DNA from: Syntrophaceae bacterium
GTDB taxonomy: Bacteria; Desulfobacterota; Syntrophia; Syntrophales; UBA2192
Reading direction: 5' to 3'
NCBI GenBank assembly: GCA_013177795.1
Contig: JABLXY010000004.1
Location: 48,001 to 112,000 of the forward strand
DNA: 64,000 nucleotides
Shown: positions 39,807 to 47,346 of the stretch, one piece after another
How the letters are laid out: each line of letters begins with the position of its first letter
Position numbering within the stretch: the first letter of the stretch is position 1
Notes under the pieces: model-generated
What the model was told of the DNA's origin: nothing
What the model saw: the letters and a program-made list of their open reading frames with translations, nothing else
Databases searched by the model: none
Program-made: the position numbers and the translations under genes

Positions 39807-40469
39807 GTGAAGAGAAGAAAAAAAAGCCCAACGCAGAGAAAGGGATCGGCCACGGCGCCGAGCCACCTCCTCCAGGACATTCTCACGGATGCCCGGGGGA
39901 TCAACAACGAGACGCTGGAGAAGGTCATCCTCCTGGCCGTAGAGATCGCCCGGGAGGGGCGCGAGGGCAGGAAGGTGGGAACGATGTTCGTCATTTCCGA
40001 CTCCGATGCCGTCATGGCGAACTCGCGCTGCCTCATCCTGGACCCCCTGATGGGTCATCCGGAAAGCAAGCGGCACATCGACGACCCGGACCTCCGCGAG
40101 ACGGTCAAGGAGCTCGCCCAGCTCGACGGGGCCTTTGTCGTCTCGGACGAGGGGATCGTCCTGTCCGCCTGCCGCTACATCGATGCCCCGTCCCGTGACG
40201 TCTCGCTCCCGCTCGGACTGGGCAGCCGTCACATGGCGGCCGCATCGATCACGAAGCACACCAATGCGATCGCCATCGTCGTCTCAGAAAGCTCCATCGT
40301 GCGGATCTTCGACAACGGGGAGATCGTCTCGGAAATCCTGCCCGAAATCTGGCTGCTGAGCCGCTACAGCCTTCATCTCAAGGGCCCGACCTCGGCGCAG
40401 ACGGAAGATCACATCACCGTCATCAGCAAGGTGGAAGGCAAGGGCAGATCGGACGCACGCTGCCCTTGA
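39807..40469 (+). CDS. Diadenylate cyclase (DisA_N domain), c-di-AMP synthase
   Basis: The 220-aa protein is a stand-alone DAC domain, which makes c-di-AMP from two ATP. The catalytic DGA motif is in LDGAFVVSDEGIVLSA (Asp107), and the ATP-gripping motif is GSRHMAAASI (139-148). The canonical third residue of the RHR motif is Met here. A basic N-terminal tail (RRKKSPTQRK) replaces the membrane anchor of CdaA types, so the enzyme is probably cytosolic. GTG at 39807 follows CGGGAGG. Its stop codon overlaps the -35 box of the downstream hsp20 promoter. No phosphodiesterase for c-di-AMP is in the window. Confidence 0.88.
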   Translation: MKRRKKSPTQRKGSATAPSHLLQDILTDARGINNETLEKVILLAVEIAREGREGRKVGTMFVISDSDAVMANSRCLILDPLMGHPESKRHIDDPDLRETVKELAQLDGAFVVSDEGIVLSACRYIDAPSRDVSLPLGLGSRHMAAASITKHTNAIAIVVSESSIVRIFDNGEIVSEILPEIWLLSRYSLHLKGPTSAQTEDHITVISKVEGKGRSDARCP

Positions 40470-40493
40470 CAACCGCCGATCCGTGATTAATAT
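40466..40493 (+). promoter_or_regulatory. Promoter of hsp20 array
   Basis: TTGACA (40466-40471), 16 bases, TAATAT (40488-40493), embedded in the end of the cyclase gene. The surrounding CTTGACAACCG block matches that before groEL. Confidence 0.7.
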
Positions 40494-40520
40494 TAAGGGC
40501 AAAATCAGAAGTTTCTCAAC

Positions 40521-40557
40521 CATATCGGCATGTTAGATGTATCTGGCTGTCGATATG
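40521..40557 (+). promoter_or_regulatory. Hairpin in hsp20 5' leader
   Basis: CATATCGGCA (40521-40530) pairs with TGTCGATATG (40548-40557) in the untranslated leader, about 60 bases before the first hsp20 start. It could be a regulatory or stability stem. A ROSE-type thermometer needs pairing with the ribosome site, which I did not find. Confidence 0.4.
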
Positions 40558-40619
40558 CCCTGCAGGAAAACTAACCGCTACAATTTGTGTCAATCATCTC
40601 TTGAAGGGAGGTTGGATCT

Positions 40620-41063
40620 ATGTTCTGGCCCGAATTCAGAAGAATGGCGTTGTCTCCGGATGTGTGGAACGGGGTGGAACGCCTGCAGCGGGAGATGGAC
40701 CGTCTCTTCGCAGGCCTGAGCCTGCCCTATGAGCGCAGCTTCCCCGCCGTCAACATCTGGGAAGGCGAGGACGATGCGGTCGTGACCGCGGAGCTGCCCG
40801 GGGTCGATCCCGACAAGATCGAGCTGTCCGCCCAGGGAGACACCCTCACCATTTCTGGCTCCCGGGAGCCGGAAACCCTGCGGGAGGGCGAGACCTATCA
40901 CCGCCAGGAACGCAGGCACGGGCGGTTCACGAGAATCGTCAAGCTGCCGTTCCGCGTCGATGAGAAGGGTGTCGAAGCCACCTTCGAACGGGGCGTCCTG
41001 AGCGTTCGGCTGCCCCGGCACGAGGAAGAGAAGCCGAAGAAGATCCAGATCAAATCGACCTGA
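40620..41063 (+). CDS. Small heat shock protein, Hsp20/alpha-crystallin family (1 of 3)
   Basis: Hsp20 proteins hold unfolding proteins in refoldable form. The 147-aa protein has the alpha-crystallin domain from about FPAVNIWEGEDDAVVTAELPG (40-60) to FERGVLSVRLPRHEEEKPKKI, with the closing LSVRLP strand and the IxI-like KIQIK tail. The GGAGG ribosome site is strong (AGGGAGGTTGGATCT before ATG). It starts a three-gene array with 13- and 19-base gaps. Together with DnaK/GrpE and DnaJ it suggests a heat-response locus. Confidence 0.93.
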   Translation: MFWPEFRRMALSPDVWNGVERLQREMDRLFAGLSLPYERSFPAVNIWEGEDDAVVTAELPGVDPDKIELSAQGDTLTISGSREPETLREGETYHRQERRHGRFTRIVKLPFRVDEKGVEATFERGVLSVRLPRHEEEKPKKIQIKST

Positions 41064-41076
41064 GGGGGTGAGTGCG

Positions 41077-41475
41077 ATGGCAAACGAGATTCAGGCAGTC
41101 AAAACACAGTCCCCGGCAGGGGCCGAGCATACCAGGGACCGCAAGGTCTTCATCCCGCCCGTGGACATCGTCGAGTCGAATGATGCCATCATTCTCACGG
41201 CCGACATGCCGGGCGTGGACGAGAAGAATGTGAGCGTAACGTTGGAGAAAGGCGTTCTCTCCGTCCTGGGCGAAGTCGAACCGGCTTTTGTGAAGGACCG
41301 CAAGATCGCCTACGCGGAGTACGAAATCGGCGACTACGAGCGCGCCTTCACCCTGTCCGACGAGATCGACCAGGATCGGATCGAGGCGACCGTGAAGAAC
41401 GGGGTCCTGCGGCTGGTCCTCCCGAAAACCGAGGCCGCCCGCGCCAGGAGGATCCCCGTCAAGACAATCCACTGA
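41077..41475 (+). CDS. Small heat shock protein, Hsp20 family (2 of 3)
   Basis: The 132-aa second member has FIPPVDIVESNDAIILTADMPG and VTLEKGVLSVLGEV at the start of the crystallin domain, and ATVKNGVLRLVLPKTEAARARRIPVKTIH at its end. The GVLRLVLPK strand and IPVKT (IxI) C-terminal motif are intact. The internal sequence differs clearly from its neighbours, so the copies are old paralogues able to form mixed oligomers. The ATG at 41077 is chosen for the GAGGGGGTG site upstream. Confidence 0.92.
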   Translation: MANEIQAVKTQSPAGAEHTRDRKVFIPPVDIVESNDAIILTADMPGVDEKNVSVTLEKGVLSVLGEVEPAFVKDRKIAYAEYEIGDYERAFTLSDEIDQDRIEATVKNGVLRLVLPKTEAARARRIPVKTIH

Positions 41476-41494
41476 GCAAGAGGAGGTTTGCGTC

Positions 41495-42001
41495 ATGACA
41501 TTCAGAGACCTGATTCCTTGGCGTAAGACCGAAAATATCCCGATCGCCCGCGACCGGGAATTCCCCTTCTATCCCCTGCAGCAGAGGGTGAATGAGCTCT
41601 TCGATTCCTTTTTCAGGGATTTCGCCTGGACTCCCTCGAGGGTGGCGGCGGAGTGGCCCGGGGCCTTCTGGCCCGAGATCGACGTCTCCGACAGCGGCGA
41701 GCTGGTGAAGGTCACCGCCGAGCTTCCGGGGCTCTCCGAGAAGGACGTCGAGATCACCCTCGAGAAAGACACCCTGATCCTGAAGGGTGAGAAGAGGGAG
41801 GAGAAAGAGGAAAAAGGAAAGAATTACTGGCATTCCGAGAGACGCTTCGGATCCTTCCGTCGGGAGATCCCTCTGCCGGAGGGCGGGGTCGACGAGTCGA
41901 AGGTCAAAGCGGAGTTCAAGGACGGGGTGCTGACCATCACCCTGCCGAAGACGGAAGAGGCGAAGAAGCAGATGAAGAAGATCCCCATCAAGACCCACTA
42001 G
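41495..42001 (+). CDS. Small heat shock protein, Hsp20 family (3 of 3)
   Basis: The 168-aa third member has an aromatic N-terminal arm (FFRDFAWTPSRVAAEWPGAF). The crystallin domain begins at WPEIDVSDSGELVKVTAELPG and contains SEKDVEITLEKDTLILKGEK. It ends with FKDGVLTITLPKTEEAKKQ and the IPIKTH tail. The ribosome site AGAGGAGGTTTGCGTC is strong. It is the last gene of the array, before a bidirectional terminator. Confidence 0.93.
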   Translation: MTFRDLIPWRKTENIPIARDREFPFYPLQQRVNELFDSFFRDFAWTPSRVAAEWPGAFWPEIDVSDSGELVKVTAELPGLSEKDVEITLEKDTLILKGEKREEKEEKGKNYWHSERRFGSFRREIPLPEGGVDESKVKAEFKDGVLTITLPKTEEAKKQMKKIPIKTH

Positions 42002-42036
42002 CGCAGCAGCCGCCAATCGCGCGCGATGTTTGCGCA

Positions 42037-42071
42037 GGGGCCCTGCCGCAGGGCGGCAGGGCCCTTTTTTT
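42037..42071. terminator. Terminator between hsp20 array and dnaJ-like gene
   Basis: A stem GGGGCCCTGCCG/CGGCAGGGCCC with a T8 tract on the plus strand. It ends right at the minus-strand stop codon of the DnaJ-domain gene, so it serves convergent transcripts. Confidence 0.88.
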
Positions 42072-42755
42072 TCATGCAATCCGCAACACCAGGCGGATGA
42101 TGCCCGAATCGAGACCGGCGGCCTCGGCGGGAATTTCCAGCCGGGACCCGTCCCGGACAAACGCAGGCAGACGCAGGGCGATGCGCGGCGACGACACCGC
42201 GGTCCCGCTTCCCAGGCAGGCCATGCAGGGAAACATCCAGTCCCGGCCCGTGCCGCCGCAGAACCGGCAGGAAGCATGGAGGGGAAGCTCGAACTCGACG
42301 ATGGCGCCGGGCACGGCCTCCAGACGGTCCAGGATCAGTTCGAATTCCAGGGTCTCGGCAACGCCGCCATACCCCGGCGCTTCTCTCTCGAAGAGAAACC
42401 GGAAGATCTCCTCCGCCGGGGTGCGGTATCCCGGGCCCCGATGCCCGCCCCGCCGGGGCACGAGTGGCTCGGGCCGCACTCTTGCGGCCGACACGGGGTT
42501 CGGCTGCACACGCGGTCGGCTTCGCGATGCCGCAAGGTCGCGGTCGTATTCCTCGCGCTTCTTCGGGCTGGAGAGCACCTCGTAGGCCTCGGCGATTTCC
42601 TGGAACCGGGCCGTGGAATCCTTCCCGGCCCTGTCGGGGTGGTGCTTCTTGGCCTTTTCCCGGTATGCCCGGCGGATGCCGGCCTCGCCTTCCTGCGGGG
42701 AGACCCCCAGCACCTTGTAGTAATTCTTCTTCCTCGTCGCCACGGCGCCCTTCAT
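42072..42755 (-). CDS. DnaJ-domain protein with reduced zinc-finger region
   Basis: The 227-aa protein starts with a J domain: NYYKVLGVSPQEGEAGIRRAYREKAKKHHPDRAG. The HPD tripeptide needed to stimulate DnaK is present, as is FQEIAEAYEVLSSPKKREEYDRDL. It then has an Arg/Pro-rich linker and a C-terminal domain with only one CxxCxGxG-type pair (CRFCGGTG and CMACLGSG). It is thus shorter than DnaJ (about 370 aa) and closer to a DnaJ-like cochaperone. A GTG or ATG start near 42755 is used. The stop meets the shared terminator. Confidence 0.85.
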   Translation of the reverse strand: MKGAVATRKKNYYKVLGVSPQEGEAGIRRAYREKAKKHHPDRAGKDSTARFQEIAEAYEVLSSPKKREEYDRDLAASRSRPRVQPNPVSAARVRPEPLVPRRGGHRGPGYRTPAEEIFRFLFEREAPGYGGVAETLEFELILDRLEAVPGAIVEFELPLHASCRFCGGTGRDWMFPCMACLGSGTAVSSPRIALRLPAFVRDGSRLEIPAEAAGLDSGIIRLVLRIA

Positions 42756-42876
42756 TCCGGCAGCGTTTTCACGTTAACAATAAAAAGAAGGGACGCCCGC
42801 TGTCAAGACCGGGACCTCACCGGGGGAAGGCGGGCGCGGTTTTCCGCCATCCGTTGTCCTGCCAGGACCCGCCGCG

Positions 42877-44070
42877 CTAGTTCTTTGCCAGGAGGCGCCG
42901 CACCGCCGCTTCCAGCCCGTCGAGGGTAAGTTCGTACATGGGGAAGACCTGGCGGACGATGCCGATGGTGCGGACCCTCTCCCATTCCCACGGCGAGGCG
43001 GGGTTCAGCCAGACGGCATGACGGAAAAGGCTCGCGAGAAACTTGAGCCGGTCGATGCTCGGGCGGGTGCTGCGCTGCGTGTAGTCGATGGCGCCGCCGG
43101 CATACATGAGCTCATAGGGCGACATGCTGGCGTCGCCGAGGATGATGAGCCGTGTTTCGGGGTCGCGCAGGGCAAAATCGTCAAGCCGCTCGGGCCGGTA
43201 GTACCTCTGGGGGTCCTGCCAGACCACGTCGTAGACGGTGTTGTGGAAGTAGTACGTCCGGAGGTCCTTGAACTGCGAGCGGGCGTAGTTGAACAGGGTC
43301 TGCACGAGGTCCGCGTAGGGCTCCATGGACCAGCCGCCGTTGTCGATCATGAGGATGACCTTCAGCCGGTCCGTAAGCCTGCGGTCGAAGACGATCTCGA
43401 TCTCGCCGGCGTTGCGCATCGTCTCGCGGATGGTCTTGTCCACGTTGACGAGGTCCTTCGGGCCTGCCGGCACCATCCGGCGCAGCCGCTTGAGGGCCTC
43501 GCCCATCTGGGCCTGCGTGAGGGGCCCGTCCTGCGAGTAGTCCCGCCAGCGCCGGTCCATGGCCACCTTGACGGCCGACTTGCCGCGCGACACGCCGCCC
43601 ACGCGCATCCCCTCCGGGTGATGGCCCGAGTGGCCGACGGGCGAGGTGCCCCGGGTGCCGATCCAGCGGTTGCCCCCGTGGTGGGCTTCGGTCTGCTCCT
43701 TGAGACGGTCGAGAAAATACTGGATGAGTTCCTCGGGGGTCATCTTCTTCAATTTCTTTTCGTCCACCCCGAAGGCCGAGGCGACCGCGCCGGGGTCCTT
43801 CAGCCACTCCTCGAGCAGGGCCTTTGCGATGTCGGTGAGTTCGTGGGTCTCGGGGTCCTTCAGCTCGACGCCCCGGAAGTGGTGCAAAAAGACCTGGTCG
43901 TAGAGATCGAAGTAGCGCTCGCTCTTCACCAGCAGCGCCCGGGCGACGGTGTAGAAATCGTCGAGCGAGGTCACGAGCCCCATCGACAGCGCCTTCTGCA
44001 GGCGCAGGTAGGAGGTGGGCGTCACGGGGATGCCCCTGTCGCGCAGCGTGTAGAAGAACTGGACGAACAC
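42877..44070 (-). CDS. VWA-domain protein of the CoxE type
   Basis: The 397-aa protein is the usual partner of a MoxR ATPase. The N-terminal helical CoxE-like region (FFYTLRDRGIPVTPTSYLRL) is followed by a basic middle part and a C-terminal von Willebrand A fold (about 215-395, KVILMIDNGGWSMEPYADLVQTLFNYA and LIILGDASMSPYEL). The canonical MIDAS DxSxS is DNGGWS, so metal binding may differ. MoxR-VWA pairs act as maturation chaperones for metalloenzymes or complexes. GTG at 44070 begins 10 bases after the moxR stop. Confidence 0.86.
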   Translation of the reverse strand: MFVQFFYTLRDRGIPVTPTSYLRLQKALSMGLVTSLDDFYTVARALLVKSERYFDLYDQVFLHHFRGVELKDPETHELTDIAKALLEEWLKDPGAVASAFGVDEKKLKKMTPEELIQYFLDRLKEQTEAHHGGNRWIGTRGTSPVGHSGHHPEGMRVGGVSRGKSAVKVAMDRRWRDYSQDGPLTQAQMGEALKRLRRMVPAGPKDLVNVDKTIRETMRNAGEIEIVFDRRLTDRLKVILMIDNGGWSMEPYADLVQTLFNYARSQFKDLRTYYFHNTVYDVVWQDPQRYYRPERLDDFALRDPETRLIILGDASMSPYELMYAGGAIDYTQRSTRPSIDRLKFLASLFRHAVWLNPASPWEWERVRTIGIVRQVFPMYELTLDGLEAAVRRLLAKN

Positions 44071-44080
44071 ACCGCCCCCT

Positions 44081-44935
44081 TTATCGCTTGAATTTCGCGA
44101 TGGCCCTGGCGGCGAGGGTGAGATCGGCGCTCTTCTTGTAGAGAACCCCCAGGTAGGGCACCTCGCCCCTCTGGAGCAGGGCCGGCCGGAAATCGGGGTC
44201 CGACCGCAGGGCCCGGATCCAGTTGATGAGCTCCCGCGTGGCGGGCTTCTTCTCGACGCCCCCGATCTCCCGCAGCCGGTAGAACGTCTGGATGCAGGCC
44301 TGCGCCGTCTCCTCGCTGAGCCTCGGGAAGTGGACGTCCACGATCCGGCGCATCATCTCCGGCTCGGGGAAGGCGATGTGGTGGAAATTGCACCGCCCCA
44401 GGAAGGGGTCCGAGAGGTCCTTCTTGGCGTTGGAGGTGATGATGACGACGGGTCGGTGCTTCGCCCTCACGGTCTTGTCGATCTCGATGATGTCGAAGGA
44501 CATCTGGTCGAGCACGTCGAGCATGTCGTCCTGGAAATCCGTGTCGGCCTTGTCGATCTCGTCGATGAGCAGGACCGTCTTTTCGTCGGCGACGAAGGAC
44601 TGCCCGATCTTGCCCATGCGGATGTAGGCCTCGATGTCGCTGACATCGCGCCGGGAGTCGCCGAAGCGGCTGTCGTTGAGGCGCGTGAGCGTGTCGTACT
44701 GGTACAGGGCCTCGACGAGCTTCATGCTCGACTTGACGTTGAGGGTGATCAGCGGCATGCCGAGGCTCTCGGCGATGGCGTGGGCCAGCATCGTCTTGCC
44801 CGTGCCCGGCTCGCCCTTGAGAAGAAGCGGCATCTCCAGGGCGATGGAGACGTTCACGATCTTCGCAAGCTCCTCGTCGAGCACGTATTTCGGTGCGCCC
44901 CGGAAGGCCCGGGGGGTCTTTTCCTGCTCCTTCAT
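44081..44935 (-). CDS. MoxR-family AAA+ ATPase
   Basis: The 284-aa ATPase has KGEPGTGKTMLAHAIAES (Walker A, about 40-57), TVLLIDEIDKADTDFQDDML (Walker B, about 119-138), IITSNAKKDLSDPFLGRC (sensor 1 and arginine region) and a small lid domain. MoxR ATPases pair with VWA proteins to load cofactors or assemble complexes. The ATG at 44935 follows AGGAGCG 6 bases upstream; the longer frame upstream lacks a good site. The VWA gene follows directly, so the two form one functional unit. The target is unknown. Confidence 0.93.
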   Translation of the reverse strand: MKEQEKTPRAFRGAPKYVLDEELAKIVNVSIALEMPLLLKGEPGTGKTMLAHAIAESLGMPLITLNVKSSMKLVEALYQYDTLTRLNDSRFGDSRRDVSDIEAYIRMGKIGQSFVADEKTVLLIDEIDKADTDFQDDMLDVLDQMSFDIIEIDKTVRAKHRPVVIITSNAKKDLSDPFLGRCNFHHIAFPEPEMMRRIVDVHFPRLSEETAQACIQTFYRLREIGGVEKKPATRELINWIRALRSDPDFRPALLQRGEVPYLGVLYKKSADLTLAARAIAKFKR

Positions 44936-44975
44936 GGTTCGCTCCTGCTTCGGTTTTCGTGCGGCGGCACGGCAA

Positions 44976-45001
44976 ACCCCCGGAGAGAGGCCCCGGGGGT
45001 G
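44976..45001. terminator. GC-rich hairpin between moxR and oxidoreductase genes
   Basis: CCCCCGGAGAGAGGCCCCGGGGGT forms a short stem (ACCCCCGGGG-type arms) upstream of moxR. It follows the stop of the flavoprotein gene on the minus strand and may end that transcript. No strong T tract is seen. Confidence 0.4.
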
Positions 45002-45051
45002 AATGGTTCTACTCCAAAACCGGGAATTTTTCCATATCGGACAGGGGGGCG

Positions 45052-46257
45052 TCACTCAATCCCGGAGAGATCGAACCCCTGCTCTTGCATCGTCTCGCGG
45101 ACCGCCGCGAGGGCCTTGCGTCCCTCGACGGCCGCCTGGATCTCCTTGACGCCCTGCAGATCGCCCAGGAGGATGGCCCCGGCGACGGTGCGGTTCTCGA
45201 TGACGAGCTTCCGGTAGATGCATTTCTCCTCGTCCGACCGGACGACGCACGCATCGCCGCCCTCGGCGTCGATGTCGCCCATGGAGACGAGATCGATCCC
45301 CGCGACCTTGAGCCGGTGCGACTGCAGCGTCCCCTCGTAGATCGTCTCCTTGCCGGCCATGTTGGCCCCGGCGGCGCGGCCTTGGGCCATGGCGGCGGGC
45401 CAGATCCCGTAATAGACGCCCCGGTGCTCGACCAGGTCCCCGGCGGCAAAGATATCGTCGAGGCTCGTCCGGAGCCGGTCGTCGACCTGCACGGCCTTCC
45501 CGATCGCAAGGCCGAGTTTCCTGGCCAATGCAAGGTCGGGTACGGCCCCCGCCGACAGCAGGACCATGTCCGTCTCCAGGGCCCTGCCGTCCTGGAGGCG
45601 GACGGCCAGGCGCCCGTCGAGCCGGGCAATCTCGCGGGGCGTGACGCCGAGATGGAACGTAAAGCCCATCTCCTCGAGGCGTCTCTGGAGGAAAACGGCG
45701 CCGGCGGCATCCATCTGCTTGGGCAGCAGGCGCTTGTTGCGGCCCACGACGGCCACCTGCAGGCCGCGCTTGCGGAGCCCGTTGCCCGCCTCGATCCCGA
45801 GGATTCCCCCGCCGATGACGACCAGGCTCATCGCCGTCTCGGCCCGCCTCAGCATGGCGTCTGCATCGTCGGCGGTGTGCAGGGTGAAGACCCCCTCGAT
45901 GTCCCTGCCCGGTACGTCGGGAACGACGGCACGGCTGCCTGTCGCCAACAGGAGCCGGTCGTAGGGGTAGGTCTTGCCGTCAGAGGCCTGAACGGTTTTT
46001 TCGGGTGCCCGGATATCGACGATTTCCGTGGAGAGGTGGACCTCGATGCCGTTTTTTTCATACCAGGCGCCGTCGTGCAGGGTAAAGCCCCTGAGGGTCT
46101 TTTCGCCCGCCAGGTACTCGGGCAGGGCGGGCCGGTAATAGTAGTGACGGCCCTCCCGGCTGAACATCCGGATTTCCGCTTCCGGTTCGAGCTTCCGGAT
46201 GGTTTCCGCGGCGGCATTGCCCGCCGCCCCGCAGCCGACGATCACATAACGGCTCAT
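45052..46257 (-). CDS. NAD(P)H/FAD-dependent oxidoreductase of the NirB/rubredoxin-reductase type
   Basis: The 401-aa flavoprotein has MSRYVIVGCGAAGNAAAETI (FAD-binding GxGxxG, 8-13), YYYRPALPEYLAG, the second dinucleotide fold VVIGGGILGIEAGNGLRKRG (NAD(P)H, about 145-164) and the closing DDIFAAGDLVEHRG. It resembles the N-terminal part of NirB and stand-alone reductases of rubredoxin or ferredoxin, without iron-sulfur or sirohaem parts. The natural electron acceptor is unknown. The start at 46257 is ATG. It is divergent from the tungstate regulator and probably has its own promoter in the gap. Confidence 0.86.
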   Translation of the reverse strand: MSRYVIVGCGAAGNAAAETIRKLEPEAEIRMFSREGRHYYYRPALPEYLAGEKTLRGFTLHDGAWYEKNGIEVHLSTEIVDIRAPEKTVQASDGKTYPYDRLLLATGSRAVVPDVPGRDIEGVFTLHTADDADAMLRRAETAMSLVVIGGGILGIEAGNGLRKRGLQVAVVGRNKRLLPKQMDAAGAVFLQRRLEEMGFTFHLGVTPREIARLDGRLAVRLQDGRALETDMVLLSAGAVPDLALARKLGLAIGKAVQVDDRLRTSLDDIFAAGDLVEHRGVYYGIWPAAMAQGRAAGANMAGKETIYEGTLQSHRLKVAGIDLVSMGDIDAEGGDACVVRSDEEKCIYRKLVIENRTVAGAILLGDLQGVKEIQAAVEGRKALAAVRETMQEQGFDLSGIE

Positions 46258-46332
46258 TTCTTTTTCCTTTTTTTTCAGGCACTTGAGTTTCAGCCAGTTT
46301 ACACCGCGGAAGACGACCCGTCAAGCCGCCAC

Positions 46333-46385
46333 AATTGGTAAGAATTGGTTATATTATGTAATTTTTAGTTGCTTTATGTCATTTT
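46333..46385 (+). promoter_or_regulatory. Direct repeats, possible operator of the tungstate regulator
   Basis: The divergent gap is AT-rich and has two pairs of direct repeats. AATTGGTA (46333-46340) and AATTGGTT (46343-46350) are 10 bases apart. TTATGTAATTTT (46354-46365) and TTATGTCATTTT (46374-46385) match at 11 of 12 positions, 20 bases start to start, about two helical turns. They lie just upstream of the regulator start, a likely autoregulatory site; binding is not shown. Confidence 0.5.
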
Positions 46386-46416
46386 ATTTCTTATGCTCTG
46401 TCAGCCGGAGGGAAGC

Positions 46417-47334
46417 ATGTCCGCAGAGATGATGAACACGAGGGAGGTCGCCGCCTATCTCGGGATCAACGAGAAACAGGTCTATGCCCTGATCAAGTCT
46501 GGGCGGATGCCGGGGACACGGCTCACGGGGAAGTGGGTCTTCCCGAAGAAACTCGTCGACGAGTGGATTGAAGGCGGGGCCCGCAGGGGGCTCAAGGAGG
46601 CGCGGGAAAAGAGCCGCGGCATGGAGGGGGCGCTTCTGGCGTCGGGGAGCAACGACCCGGTGCTCGACTCTCTGCTCTCCGGCATGCGGCACTCGCACCC
46701 GGAATTCTACTTCTTCTGCGCTAACACGGGGAGCACCGACGGGCTCAGGGCGCTCGGCGGCGGCTACACCGACATCGCCTGGACCCACCTCCTTGACCGG
46801 GAGAGCGGCCGCTACAACGTCCCCTTCCTCCCGAAATACCTGCCCGACATGAAAGTGGTGCTCGTGCACCTCTTCCGCCGGGAGATCGGATTGGTCACGG
46901 CCCCCGCCAATCCCCTCGGAATCGCCGGCATCGAGGACATCGCAGGCAAACGGGTGCGGTTCGTCAACCGGCAGGAGGGCTCGGGAACGAGGGTGCTCCT
47001 CGATGACCGTCTGAAGAGCGCCGGCATCCCGGCCGGGGAGGTCAGCGGGTACGACCGGGAGGTCTGCACCCACGTCGAGGTGGGGCTCTCCATCCTCGCC
47101 GGCGAGGCCGACGCGGGGCTCGCCACGGTGGCCGTCTCGCGGCTCATGGGGCTTCACTTCATCCCCGTCGCCCGCGAGGACTTCGACATGGCCCTGGGGC
47201 AGTCGACGTTCTTCCACAGGGCCGTTCAGGCGCTCGTGGAGACCCTGCGCTCGCCGGCGTTCCGCGAGCGTTTCGAGCGTCTCGGGGGCTACGGGTTCGA
47301 GGACTCGGGCAGGATTCTCTATTCGAACATCTGA
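46417..47334 (+). CDS. One-component regulator: excisionase-type HTH fused to a PBP-like ligand-binding domain
   Basis: The 305-aa protein begins with a short winged HTH of the excisionase/MerR type (about 5-55, MMNTREVAAYLGINEKQVYALIKSGRMPGTRL). A periplasmic-binding-protein fold follows (about 70-290), with GSNDPVLDSLLS, TGSTDGLRALGGGYTDIAWTHLLD and FVNRQEGSGTRVLLDD. The latter resembles oxyanion receptors such as ModA/TupA and the PBP_like_2 family. No signal peptide is present, so it senses a ligand inside the cell. The neighbouring tupABC genes (12-base gap) make tungstate or molybdate the likely ligand. The ATG at 46417 follows CGGAGGGAAG. Confidence 0.86.
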   Translation: MSAEMMNTREVAAYLGINEKQVYALIKSGRMPGTRLTGKWVFPKKLVDEWIEGGARRGLKEAREKSRGMEGALLASGSNDPVLDSLLSGMRHSHPEFYFFCANTGSTDGLRALGGGYTDIAWTHLLDRESGRYNVPFLPKYLPDMKVVLVHLFRREIGLVTAPANPLGIAGIEDIAGKRVRFVNRQEGSGTRVLLDDRLKSAGIPAGEVSGYDREVCTHVEVGLSILAGEADAGLATVAVSRLMGLHFIPVAREDFDMALGQSTFFHRAVQALVETLRSPAFRERFERLGGYGFEDSGRILYSNI

Positions 47335-47346
47335 GAAAGGCGCGCG

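Noticed and set aside
40494-40619. ROSE-type RNA thermometer before hsp20
   Set aside because: A stem exists at 40521-40557, but no pairing that hides the Shine-Dalgarno AGGGAGG was found.
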